A DNA stretch of 13,632 nt from Betaproteobacteria bacterium (GCA_020028375.1 JAHZNX010000026.1:1-13632), one strand, 5' to 3'. Shown: positions 6,489-13,169, counted from the stretch's first letter. Made by a program: numbers and translations. Notes: a model not told the origin generated them from the sequence alone.

Positions 6489-6505
6489 TGGCCGAAAAAC
6501 GGCCA
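6489..6505 (-). other. Short perfect inverted repeat between ftsX and rpoH
   Basis: TGGCCGAAAAACGGCCA: a 6-bp stem with a five-base A (or T) loop, about 97 bases upstream of rpoH and 52 past the ftsX stop. No U-run follows on the - strand, so it is not a classic terminator. It could be a weak ftsX end signal or an RNA structure. No function is assigned. Confidence 0.4.
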
Positions 6506-6556
6506 CAAATCAGGGGGTTGTGAAGCCGTCCGGGGGCCGACGGGGCCGGGGGCTGC

Positions 6557-7465
6557 CTAGCGTGGCTCGATGCCGGCGAGATGCCGGTTGACCGAAAGCC
6601 AGGAGCCGAACCAGCCCAGGGCGGCCGCGAAGGCGAGCAGGCTCCCGCTGTCCTCAGGGTTGAGGTGCGTCAGTTCGATCTGGGCGGCATAGAGGCGGGA
6701 CAGGTCGGCGAGCTCGCCGTTCAGGACATAGATGCCCGCCCCGATGATCGCCCACGCCGCCAGGCCGCCCGCGAACCCCTGCAGCGCGCCGTAGTAGAGG
6801 AACGGCCGGCGGATGAACGAATCGGTCGCGCCGATCAGCCGGGAGACCTCGATCTCCTCGCGCCGGGTGAGGATCTGCAGCCGGATGGTATTGAACGTCA
6901 CGGCTACCAGCGCAAAAGCGAATAGCGTCGCCAGCAGCGATACCGCCAGCAGCGCGGCCCTGAGGCCGGCGTCGAGCCGGCGCGCCCACTCGGCATCGAG
7001 CTGCACGTGCGTGACCTTGGGCCAGCCGCGGACTTCGTCGCGCAGCTTTTCCAGTGCCTCCGGCGAGGTGTCGCGCGGCAGTACCACGAACGCGTCCGGC
7101 AGCGGATTGGCGGGCAGGCTGTCGACGACGTCGGCGAGCCCGGTGCTGGATCTCAGTTCCTTGAGCGCCTCCGCGCGCGGCACGTAGCGCGCCTCGCGCA
7201 CGGTCGGATGCTGCCGCAGGCCTGCGGCGATCCGCTTGACTTCGGCGGGGCCGGCATCGAGCGCGAGGAAGACCGAGAGCTGCGGATCGGAGCCGAGCGA
7301 GCGCGTGAGCCCCTGCAGGTTGACGACTGCCACGTAGAGCCCGACCGGCAACGCGAGCGCGACGCCGATGACGCTCACGTTGAGGAGCGTCGCGATTGGC
7401 GTGCGCAAGAGCCGCGCGAGCGTCGTGCGCAGCGCATCGAGGTGGTGCCAGAACCAGGTCCTCAT
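6557..7465 (-). CDS. ftsX: Cell division protein FtsX (ABC-type permease subunit)
   Basis: A 302-residue membrane protein that pairs with the ATPase FtsE at the division ring. FtsEX transmits ATP-driven changes to periplasmic activators of murein hydrolases. The topology is typical: a short cytoplasmic N-terminus, helix 1 about residues 20-48, a periplasmic domain of about 120 residues (SDPQLSVFLALD to WARRLDAGL), then three C-terminal helices. The cytoplasmic stretch RREEIEVSRLIGATDSFIRRPF between helices 2 and 3 is a strong FtsX signature. ATG 7465 is chosen because the protein then starts MRTWFWHHLDALR as in relatives, and AAGAGG lies 8 bases upstream. That ATG overlaps the stop of an upstream frame as ATGA. 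The gene is separated from ftsE by a repeat-filled insert of about 547 bp, which is not normal. Confidence 0.95.
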   Translation of the reverse strand: MRTWFWHHLDALRTTLARLLRTPIATLLNVSVIGVALALPVGLYVAVVNLQGLTRSLGSDPQLSVFLALDAGPAEVKRIAAGLRQHPTVREARYVPRAEALKELRSSTGLADVVDSLPANPLPDAFVVLPRDTSPEALEKLRDEVRGWPKVTHVQLDAEWARRLDAGLRAALLAVSLLATLFAFALVAVTFNTIRLQILTRREEIEVSRLIGATDSFIRRPFLYYGALQGFAGGLAAWAIIGAGIYVLNGELADLSRLYAAQIELTHLNPEDSGSLLAFAAALGWFGSWLSVNRHLAGIEPR

Positions 7466-8016
7466 TTGGCCGCCTCTTCGGGCGCCATCGTAACGCCCAT
7501 GCACTCGCGTCGGCGGCACGCGCCATGGCCCGCGGACGGCGGAGCAGTGCCTGCGCCCGTGGGGCGTAGGTTCGACCCGGAAGCGGGCCAAGCGCGCCGG
7601 CTTCGATCCGCGTTCCTGTGCGCGCCTGCGCGGTCGCATCCCCGAAAACGGGGCCCCTGCTCCGCGCTCCGGCGCGCCGGTCGCATCCCCGCGAAGGGCG
7701 CGCGTCGAGGGGCGGAAGAGGATCGCCGGAGAGCGGAAGAGGGGCCCCGGTGCTTTCCGGGGATCTGACCTCGCAGGCGATCATGGGCGGCGATCCTTTG
7801 CGTCTGACTCGGGTCGCATCCCCAAACACAATTGGGGCCCCTGCTCCACCTCGTCAGCCGCCCCTCTGGGGATCTGACCCCGGAGACGCGCATGGGATCG
7901 GCATTGGAACGACGCGCCTCTGATCGGCTCCACGGTCGCATCCCGCAAGCGGGTCCCTGCTCCACGTTCCGCCGATCCCTCTTCCACTCTCCGGCGGTTC
8001 CTGCTCCGCGGCTCAT
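7462..8016 (-). CDS. Uncertain open frame bridging ftsE and ftsX
   Basis: A frame of 184 codons that starts in ATGA with the ftsE stop (ATG 8016-8014, ftsE TGA 8015-8013). It ends in ATGA with the ftsX start (TGA 7464-7462, ftsX ATG 7465-7463). I recognise no family. The product would be Arg/Gly/Pro/Ser-rich with no clear hydrophobic segment, and most of it is read through palindromic DNA repeats. Repeat copies fall in different phases of the frame and differ in length by 2 and 4 bases, which argues against a selected protein. The last residues (APEEAAK) look like an ordinary C-terminus and might be a displaced ftsE tail. It may be a fortuitous frame, or one kept open so ribosomes can travel from ftsE to ftsX. 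Confidence 0.28.
   Translation of the reverse strand: MSRGAGTAGEWKRDRRNVEQGPACGMRPWSRSEARRSNADPMRVSGVRSPEGRLTRWSRGPNCVWGCDPSQTQRIAAHDRLRGQIPGKHRGPSSALRRSSSAPRRAPFAGMRPARRSAEQGPRFRGCDRAGAHRNADRSRRAWPASGSNLRPTGAGTAPPSAGHGACRRRECMGVTMAPEEAAK
7632..7663 (+). repeat. Palindromic repeat copy A
   Basis: GGTCGCATCCCC, then a hairpin CCCCG-AAAA-CGGGG (7640-7652), then CCCCTGCTCC. The stem is five bp with a four-base loop. Confidence 0.8.
7724..7741 (+). repeat. Long inverted repeat, left arm
   Basis: CGCCGGAGAGCGGAAGAG matches the reverse complement of 7979-7996 at 17 of 18 bases. Each arm lies beside one of the palindromic copies, so it seems to be part of a larger repeat unit present in both orientations. 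Confidence 0.75.
7735..7770 (-). repeat. Palindromic repeat copy C, inverted
   Basis: Read on the + strand: GGAAGAGGGG, hairpin CCCCGG-TGCTTT-CCGGGG, then ATCTGACC. The stem is six bp. The end is ATCTGACC where the reverse complement of the other copies reads ATGCGACC, so it is a subtype shared with 7861-7879. Confidence 0.75.
7812..7847 (+). repeat. Palindromic repeat copy D
   Basis: GGTCGCATCCCC, hairpin CCCCAA-ACACAA-TTGGGG, then CCCCTGCTCC. The outer six-bp arms CCCCAA/TTGGGG differ from those of copies A and F but still pair. Confidence 0.8.
7934..7963 (+). repeat. Palindromic repeat copy F
   Basis: GGTCGCATCCC, hairpin CCCGC-AA-GCGGG (7942-7953), then TCCCTGCTCC. This is the most compact copy, with a two-base loop; pairing probably opens the inner bases. 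Confidence 0.8.
7979..7996 (-). repeat. Long inverted repeat, right arm
   Basis: Reads CGCCGGAGAGTGGAAGAG on the - strand, partner of 7724-7741 (one mismatch). It sits just downstream of copy F and 16 bases before the ftsE stop codon on the + coordinate scale. Confidence 0.75.
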
Positions 8017-8666
8017 GTCGCCAACCTGCCTTCCTTAAGCACCACGACCCGCGGCTTCATGCGCGCCGCGAACGCAATATCGTGGGTGGCGATCACGACC
8101 GTCACGCCGACCTGGTTGAACGAGCGGAAGAGCTCGCCGATGCCGGCGGCATAGGCGGCGTCGAGATTGCCCGTCGGCTCGTCGGCGAGCAGGATCACGG
8201 GGCGGTGCACGATGGCGCGCGCGATGGCAAGCCGCTGCTGCTCGCCGCCGGAGAGCCGGACCGGGTGAACCTTCTCCTTGGCAAGGAGCCCCACCTTGTC
8301 GAGGGCCGCGCGCACCCGGCGTGCCGCATCGCGCCGCTCGAACCCGGTGACGGCGAGCGGCAACATCACGTTGTCGAACGCCGAACGGTCGAACAGGAGC
8401 TTCTGGTCCTGGAAGATGAGGCCGAGCTTGCGGCGCAGGAACGGCACCGCTCGCGGTCGCAGCGCCCCCACGTTCTGGCCGCTGACGACGACGCTGCCGG
8501 TCGTCGGCCGCTCGATCGCCGCCATGAGCTTGAGCAGCGTGGTCTTGCCGGCACCGGAAGGACCCGTGACGAACACGATTTCACCGGTGTTGATCGTCAG
8601 CGTCACGCTCCGCAGCGCCTCCAGGCCCCCGGGGTAGCGCTTGGTGACTTGACTGAATGAAATCAT
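8013..8666 (-). CDS. ftsE: Cell division ATP-binding protein FtsE
   Basis: A 217-residue ABC ATPase, partner of FtsX in septal peptidoglycan remodelling, on the cytoplasmic face of the membrane. Complete motif set: Walker A GPSGAGKTT (35-43), Q-loop Q86 (IFQDQKLL), signature LSGGEQQR (138-145), Walker B VILLADEP (157-164) and the switch His195 (ATHD). ATG 8666 gives the canonical start MISFSQVTKRYPGG; an in-frame GTG at 8705 would add 13 residues lacking similarity to the family. Neither start has a good ribosome site. The protein stops right after VVVLKEGRLAT, a little shorter at the C-terminus than E. coli FtsE (222), so the neighbouring repeat insert may have trimmed the tail. It lies 96 bp after ftsY. 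Confidence 0.96.
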   Translation of the reverse strand: MISFSQVTKRYPGGLEALRSVTLTINTGEIVFVTGPSGAGKTTLLKLMAAIERPTTGSVVVSGQNVGALRPRAVPFLRRKLGLIFQDQKLLFDRSAFDNVMLPLAVTGFERRDAARRVRAALDKVGLLAKEKVHPVRLSGGEQQRLAIARAIVHRPVILLADEPTGNLDAAYAAGIGELFRSFNQVGVTVVIATHDIAFAARMKPRVVVLKEGRLAT

Positions 8667-8689
8667 ATGGTTACGCGACACGGCAGGTT

Positions 8690-8705
8690 GTGAGTAAGCA
8701 CTCAC
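8690..8705. promoter_or_regulatory. Perfect inverted repeat in the ftsY-ftsE gap (possible operator)
   Basis: GTGAGTAAGCACTCAC: six-bp arms GTGAGT/ACTCAC around AAGC, 24 bases upstream of the ftsE start. Its size and symmetry resemble dimeric repressor operators such as those of TetR-type proteins, but no regulator is nearby and it could be chance. Confidence 0.3.
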
Positions 8706-8762
8706 CGGGGCGGCGAAAAGCAGCGGTCGACACGGATTTCGAAAGGACGTCGGCCGGCATCA

Positions 8763-9725
8763 TCAGTCGAAGAGCGCCGCCACGAATTCCTCCGCGTGGA
8801 ACGGCCGCAGATCGTCGAGGCTCTCGCCGACGCCAGCGAAGCGCACCGGGATCGGCCGCTCGCGCGAGGAGCTTGATCGCATGTGTGCGATGGCGGCGAT
8901 GACGCCGCCCTTGGCGGTGCCGTCGAGCTTGGTGAGTATCAACCCGGTGACGCCGATCGCGGCATCGAACGCGCGCACCTGGGCGAGCGCGTTCTGGCCG
9001 GTGTTGGCGTCGAGCACGAGCAGCACCTCGTGCGGCGCCCCCGGCAGCGCCTTGGCGACCACGCGCTTCACCTTCTTGATTTCCTCCATCAGGTTGAGCT
9101 GCGTGGGCAGCCGTCCGGCCGTGTCCGCGAGCACCACGTCCGTGCCGCGGGCCACCGCGGCCTTGACCGCGTCGTAAATCACCGCCGCAGGATCGCCGGA
9201 TTTCTGGGCAATCACGGCGACCCGGTTGCGCTCGGCCCACGAGGCAAGCTGCTCGCGCGCCGCGGCGCGAAACGTGTCGCCGGCGGCGAGCAGCACGGAC
9301 TTGCCGCGGCTCTGGTAATAGTGGGCGAGCTTGCCGATGGAGGTCGTCTTGCCGCTGCCGTTCACTCCCGCGAGCATGATCACGAACGGGCGATGGGCGT
9401 CCACCTCGAGCGGCGCGGCAAGCGGCTCGAGCAGCTCGCGCAGCGCTTCCCGCAGCGCCTCGCGCAGCTGGGTGGACTCGGTGTAGCCCTCGCGGCGGGC
9501 GCGCAGCTGCAATTCGCGCAGCAGACTGGCGCTTGCCGCGACTCCGACGTCGGCGCCGATCAGCGCCGCTTCCAGCTCCTCGTAGAACGCCTCGTCGAGC
9601 GGGCGCGCCGCCCCCAGCAGCCCGGCGAGGCGGTCCCCGAGCTGCCGGCGCGTTTTGGCGAGCCCGTCCCGCAGGCGCGCGAGCCAGGGGCCGCCGTCGG
9701 TGGAGGAAGCTGTAGAACTAAACAC
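8763..9725 (-). CDS. ftsY: Signal recognition particle receptor FtsY
   Basis: A 320-residue SRP GTPase that docks ribosome-nascent chain-SRP complexes at the inner membrane. It has an N domain (about 12-105) and a G domain with G1 GVNGSGKTT (120-128), the I-box region around AAGDTFRAAAREQL (147-160), DTAGR (201-205), TKLDGTAKGG (265-274) and the closing GVGESLDDLRPF (298-309). The acidic N-terminal A domain of E. coli FtsY is missing, as in many bacteria. A small extra segment, HMRSSSSRER (281-290), interrupts the usually compact link before PIPVRFAGVGE. The start is GTG 9725; the only GGAG lies one base upstream, too close to serve well, so a nearby alternative is possible. It is first in the ftsY-ftsE-ftsX-rpoH series. 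Confidence 0.95.
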   Translation of the reverse strand: MFSSTASSTDGGPWLARLRDGLAKTRRQLGDRLAGLLGAARPLDEAFYEELEAALIGADVGVAASASLLRELQLRARREGYTESTQLREALREALRELLEPLAAPLEVDAHRPFVIMLAGVNGSGKTTSIGKLAHYYQSRGKSVLLAAGDTFRAAAREQLASWAERNRVAVIAQKSGDPAAVIYDAVKAAVARGTDVVLADTAGRLPTQLNLMEEIKKVKRVVAKALPGAPHEVLLVLDANTGQNALAQVRAFDAAIGVTGLILTKLDGTAKGGVIAAIAHMRSSSSRERPIPVRFAGVGESLDDLRPFHAEEFVAALFD

Positions 9726-9798
9726 GCTCCGGGCAGTCTAGATGCGGGTGGTGAGATCGGGGCCGGCAGCCATTGTGGATGGCCGGCATGCGAGTGGA

Positions 9799-9804
9799 TA
9801 CAAT
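9799..9804 (+). promoter_or_regulatory. Candidate -10 of the M16 operon
   Basis: TACAAT (5 of 6 to TATAAT) lies 38 bases before the first M16 start, in the 116-bp gap divergent from ftsY. The best -35 (TTGTGG, 9773-9778) is spaced 20 bases away, which is long. No clear ftsY promoter could be picked out in this gap. Confidence 0.35.
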
Positions 9805-9841
9805 TCTAGCCTGAAATTCATTGCCGCCGCAGCGCAACCGC

Positions 9842-11221
9842 ATGACATCCTTCAAGCATTTGATCCTCGCGCTGCTCGCGTTCGCGTTGGCCGCGGGCCC
9901 GGGCTTTGCCGCAAGCGACACGGCCGAGCACAAGCTCGGGAACGGCATGCGCGTGATCGTCAAGCCCGACCGGCGCGCGCCGGTGGCCGTGATGATGCTG
10001 CTTTACAGGGTGGGCAGCGTGGACGAGGTGAACGGCGTGACCGGGGTCGCGCACGTCCTCGAGCACATGATGTTCAAGGGCACCGCCGCCACGCCCGCGG
10101 GAGAGTACTCGCGCGCCATCTCGGTCGCCGGCGGCCGCGACAACGCGTTCACCAGCAGCGACTACACCGGCTATTTTGCCGTCCTGCAGAAATCGCACCT
10201 CGAGCTCGCCCTGCGGCTCGAGGCCGACCGCATGACGAACCTCACGCTCGCGCCCGAGGAGTTTGCGAAAGAGATCAAGGTGGTCATGGAGGAGCGGCGG
10301 CTGCGCACTGACGACCAGCCGCGCTCGCAGGTGTACGAGCAGCTGATGGCGACCGCATTGACCGCCCATCCCTACCGCAATCCGATCATCGGCTGGATGA
10401 GCGACCTGGAAAGCCTGCGCGTCGACGATGCCCGTGATTTCTACCGGCGCTGGTACACCCCCAACAACGCGACCCTGATCGTGGTCGGCGACGTGGAGCC
10501 GGATGGCGTGGTGGCGCTCGCCGAGAAGTATTTCGGCGCGATCCCACAGCGCGCGCTGCCCGAGCGCAAGCCGCAGGACGAGCCGCCCCAATTGGGAGCG
10601 AAACGCGTCACCGTCAAGGCGCCGGCGGAGCTGCCGTACCTGTTGATGGCGTTCCGCACGCCGGCGCTGCGCGATCCCGAGCGCGACTGGGAGCCGTACG
10701 CGCTGGAGATGCTGGCGGCGGTGCTCGACGGCAGCGAAGCGGCGCGGTTGAGCCGCACGCTGGTGCGCGAGGAGCGGATCGCGAGCTCGGCCGACGCGAG
10801 CTACGACTCGATCGCGCGGGGTCCCGGCTTTTTCTATCTCGGCGCGATCCCGACGCCGGGCCGGAGCGCGGCAGAAGTCGAGCAGGCCCTGCGGCGCGAG
10901 ATGGCGAAAATCATCGAGCAGGGGGTGGACCAGGAGGAGCTCGACCGCGTCAAGGCCCAGGCGGTGGCGGCGCACGTCTTCCAGCGCGACTCGATGTTCT
11001 TCCAGGCGCGGCAGATCGCGTCGCTGGAATCGGCAGGCATCTCGCACCGCACGCTCGACCTGCAGCTGAAAAAGCTGCGCGAGGTCACGCCCGCGCAGGT
11101 ACGGGAGGTCGCCCGCAAGTACTTCCGGGACGATGCCCTGACGATTGCCACGCTCGACCCGCAGCCGCTAGAGGGCGCCCGGCGCGCGAAGCCGTCCCTG
11201 CAATTGCGCCACGCGCAGTAA
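9842..11221 (+). CDS. Exported M16-family zinc peptidase, active-type subunit
   Basis: A 459-residue protein of the pitrilysin/insulinase family. A signal peptide occupies about residues 1-23 (MTSFKHLILALLAFALAAGPGFA). The inverted zinc motif HVLEH is at 71-75 and the third ligand is likely one of the Glu pair 150-151 in VVMEERRLRTDD. So it should be a periplasmic metallopeptidase that cleaves small or unfolded peptides; its substrates are unknown. ATG 9842 is preferred over a TTG at 9821 because it begins the signal peptide. It forms an operon with the next gene (21-bp gap), which lacks the zinc motif. The arrangement matches active/inactive M16 pairs in which both halves build the chamber. 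PqqL-like naming is common but a role in PQQ synthesis is not implied. Confidence 0.93.
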   Translation: MTSFKHLILALLAFALAAGPGFAASDTAEHKLGNGMRVIVKPDRRAPVAVMMLLYRVGSVDEVNGVTGVAHVLEHMMFKGTAATPAGEYSRAISVAGGRDNAFTSSDYTGYFAVLQKSHLELALRLEADRMTNLTLAPEEFAKEIKVVMEERRLRTDDQPRSQVYEQLMATALTAHPYRNPIIGWMSDLESLRVDDARDFYRRWYTPNNATLIVVGDVEPDGVVALAEKYFGAIPQRALPERKPQDEPPQLGAKRVTVKAPAELPYLLMAFRTPALRDPERDWEPYALEMLAAVLDGSEAARLSRTLVREERIASSADASYDSIARGPGFFYLGAIPTPGRSAAEVEQALRREMAKIIEQGVDQEELDRVKAQAVAAHVFQRDSMFFQARQIASLESAGISHRTLDLQLKKLREVTPAQVREVARKYFRDDALTIATLDPQPLEGARRAKPSLQLRHAQ

Positions 11222-11242
11222 GGCAACTCGAACCACGGATAA

Positions 11243-12586
11243 ATGCAGATGAGTCCTGGAAATCTGGGGCTGGGCCTGGCGGCGGCGCTTGCATTGGCGG
11301 CGGCCCCGGCGTGGGCGATATTGCCCATCCAGCAGTGGCAGGCCGCGAGCGGCGCGCGCGTCTACTTCGTGGAGAACCACGACCTGCCGATGCTCGACAT
11401 CAGCGTGGAATTCCCGGCCGGGGCGGGCTACGACCAGCCGGCCAAGTCGGGTGTTGCCAGCATGACGCAGCGCCTGCTGAGAAGCGGGGCGGAAGGCATG
11501 AGCGAGGATGACGTCGCGCGCCGCATCGCCGACATCGGTGCCCAGCTCGGGGGGCGCTTCGACGCCGACCGCGCCGGGCTCTCCGTGCGCACGCTGTCGA
11601 GCGAGGCGGAGCGGCGCCGGGCGATCGACATCCTGGCGCGATCGCTGCGCGCCCCGGCTTTCCCGGGCGAAGTGCTGAACCGCGAAAAGGTGCGCCTGGT
11701 CGGGTCCCTCAAGGAAGCCGATACCAAGCCCGACACCATCGTCTCTCGCACGTTCTATCGCCTGGCGTACCGCGAGCATCCCTACGCCTTGCGCGCGAGC
11801 GGGGAGATCGAGTCGGTCGAGGGCATCACGCGCGAAGATCTGCTGGCATTTCACCGGCGCCACTACGCGGCGCGCTACGCGGTGGTGGCATTGATCGGCG
11901 ATGTCACGCGCGCCCAGGCCGAGGAAATTGCCGAGGAATTGACGCGCGGACTGCCCGAAGCCAGCGGGCAGGAGCCAGAGCTGCCGCCGGTCGATCCCCT
12001 GGCGCAGGCGGCGACCCGCACGGTGCCGCATCATGCCGCCCAGGCGCACATCCTGATCGGGGCGCCGGGCGTCGCGCGTGCCGACCCGGACTACATCGCG
12101 CTCTACGTCGGCAATCACGTGCTCGGCGGCGGCGGGTTCGTCTCGCGCATCACGGAGGAGGTGCGCCAGAAGCGCGGCCTCGCCTATTCGGCCGCCAGCT
12201 ATTTCTATCCCCTGCAACGCAAGGGCCCGTTCGTGATCAGCATGCAGACGCGCAGCGACCAGGCGGGCGAGGCGCTCAAGGTGGCGCGCGCGACGCTCGC
12301 GACATTCGTGAAGAACGGGCCCACCGCGGAAGAGCTGGAAGCGGCGAAGCGCAACATCGTTGACGGCTTTCCACTGCGCATCGACAGCAACCGCAAGATC
12401 CACGAGCACCTCGCCCTGATCGGCTTCTACCGCCTGCCGCTCGACTACCTCGAGGATTTCGTGCGGCGCGTCGAACGCGTCTCCGCCGCCGAGATCCGCG
12501 ATGCCTTCCGGCGGCACGTCGACCCTGCCCGCATGGTGACGGTCGTGGTCGCCGGCGACACCCCGAAGCAGGTCGACGCGCGCTGA
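11243..12586 (+). CDS. Exported M16-family protein, non-catalytic partner
   Basis: A 447-residue M16 homologue with a signal peptide (about 1-25, ending APAWA). At the position aligned with HVLEH of the neighbour it has SMTQR (73-77), so the zinc site is lost. It keeps the C-domain features GGGGFVSR (295-302) and the Arg/Tyr motif RGLAYS (311-316), used to hold substrate in active/inactive M16 pairs such as the mitochondrial processing peptidase subunits. It therefore probably forms a heterodimer with the product of the upstream gene. ATG 11243 is used; ATG 11249, six bases on, is equally possible and would change only two residues. It is 28 bp before rsmD, possibly in the same transcript. 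Confidence 0.92.
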   Translation: MQMSPGNLGLGLAAALALAAAPAWAILPIQQWQAASGARVYFVENHDLPMLDISVEFPAGAGYDQPAKSGVASMTQRLLRSGAEGMSEDDVARRIADIGAQLGGRFDADRAGLSVRTLSSEAERRRAIDILARSLRAPAFPGEVLNREKVRLVGSLKEADTKPDTIVSRTFYRLAYREHPYALRASGEIESVEGITREDLLAFHRRHYAARYAVVALIGDVTRAQAEEIAEELTRGLPEASGQEPELPPVDPLAQAATRTVPHHAAQAHILIGAPGVARADPDYIALYVGNHVLGGGGFVSRITEEVRQKRGLAYSAASYFYPLQRKGPFVISMQTRSDQAGEALKVARATLATFVKNGPTAEELEAAKRNIVDGFPLRIDSNRKIHEHLALIGFYRLPLDYLEDFVRRVERVSAAEIRDAFRRHVDPARMVTVVVAGDTPKQVDAR

Positions 12587-12614
12587 CACCTGCTCCCGGC
12601 CGCGCCGCGACCCC

Positions 12615-13169
12615 ATGTCCCGCAACCGGGTACGCATCGTCGGCGGGGCGTGGCGCAGCCGTCTCGTCGCCTTTCCGCCGCGCCCGGAGCTCCGCCCGAC
12701 GCCCGACCGGGTGCGCGAGACCCTTTTCAACTGGCTCGGGCAGGATCTCACCGGCCGGACCTGCCTCGATCTTTTCGCCGGCAGCGGGGCGCTGGGATTC
12801 GAGGCGGCCTCGCGCGGCGCCGCGCGCGTGGTGATGGTCGAGCGCGACCCGGTCGTCTTCCGCGCGCTCGCGGCGAGCCGCGCCGAGCTGGACGCCTCCG
12901 TTGTGGAACTCAAGAGAGCGGATGCGCTAGAATTCTTGCGCATGGACGGCGCCGTCTATGACTTTGTCTTCATCGACCCGCCGTACCGGTCCGACCTCTG
13001 GCCGCGGGTCGCGCCGCTCCTGCCGCGGCACCTTGCCCCGCAGGCGCTCGTCTACCTCGAGCGCGCCGGCCGCTCCGGGCCGCTGCCGGGATGGGCGGTG
13101 TGGAAGCAGGGCCGGGCCGGGCAGGTTGCCTATCAACTGCTGAAACGGGCTGAGGGAACTCTCAAATGA
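12615..13169 (+). CDS. rsmD: 16S rRNA (guanine966-N2)-methyltransferase RsmD
   Basis: A 184-residue S-adenosylmethionine-dependent methyltransferase that makes m2G966 in 16S rRNA, in the cytoplasm. Seen motifs: the N-terminal RIVGGAWRSR (7-16), RPTPDRVRETLFNWL (27-41), the SAM-binding loop LDLFAGSGALGFEAASRGA (51-69), the acidic end of strand 2, VERD (75-78), and the catalytic DPPY (121-124) in FIDPPY. Length matches the family (about 185-200). No clear ribosome site precedes ATG 12615. Its stop overlaps the coaD start as ATGA, so the two are translationally coupled, an arrangement common in proteobacteria. Confidence 0.96.
   Translation: MSRNRVRIVGGAWRSRLVAFPPRPELRPTPDRVRETLFNWLGQDLTGRTCLDLFAGSGALGFEAASRGAARVVMVERDPVVFRALAASRAELDASVVELKRADALEFLRMDGAVYDFVFIDPPYRSDLWPRVAPLLPRHLAPQALVYLERAGRSGPLPGWAVWKQGRAGQVAYQLLKRAEGTLK

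Larger units (their letters stand above)
7541..8007. repeat. Alternating palindromic repeat array (BIME-like) between ftsE and ftsX
   Basis: The stretch 7466-8012 holds no recognisable gene but many copies of one motif. The + form is GGTCGCATCCC(C), loop, (G)GGG, then CCCTGCTCC: full copies at 7632-7663, 7812-7847 and 7934-7963, a partial at 7679-7704, and a lone CCTGCTCC tail at 8000-8007. The inverted form, ending GGGGATCTGACC, is at 7735-7770 and 7861-7879, with a possible degenerate copy at 7541-7577 (GGAGCAG...CGACC). Orientations alternate along much of the array, as in bacterial interspersed mosaic elements built from REP units. The hairpin arms vary in sequence yet stay paired. I do not recognise it as a named repeat. 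Confidence 0.85.

Noticed and set aside
6557..7639. Longer FtsX starting near 7639
   Set aside because: The extra 58 residues are Arg/Gly-rich, derive from the repeat insert and do not resemble FtsX N-termini; ATG 7465 has a ribosome site and the normal start.
7541..8007. CRISPR-like array of repeats
   Set aside because: Copies are palindromic, occur in both orientations, have unequal spacing and differing centres, and no cas gene is present.
9818..11047. Long open frame antisense to the first M16 gene
   Set aside because: Shadow of the sense gene, which has a signal peptide and intact catalytic motif.
11168..12943. Long open frame (about 591 codons) antisense to the second M16 gene and rsmD
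   Set aside because: Opposite two clear genes, with biased composition and no recognisable domains.
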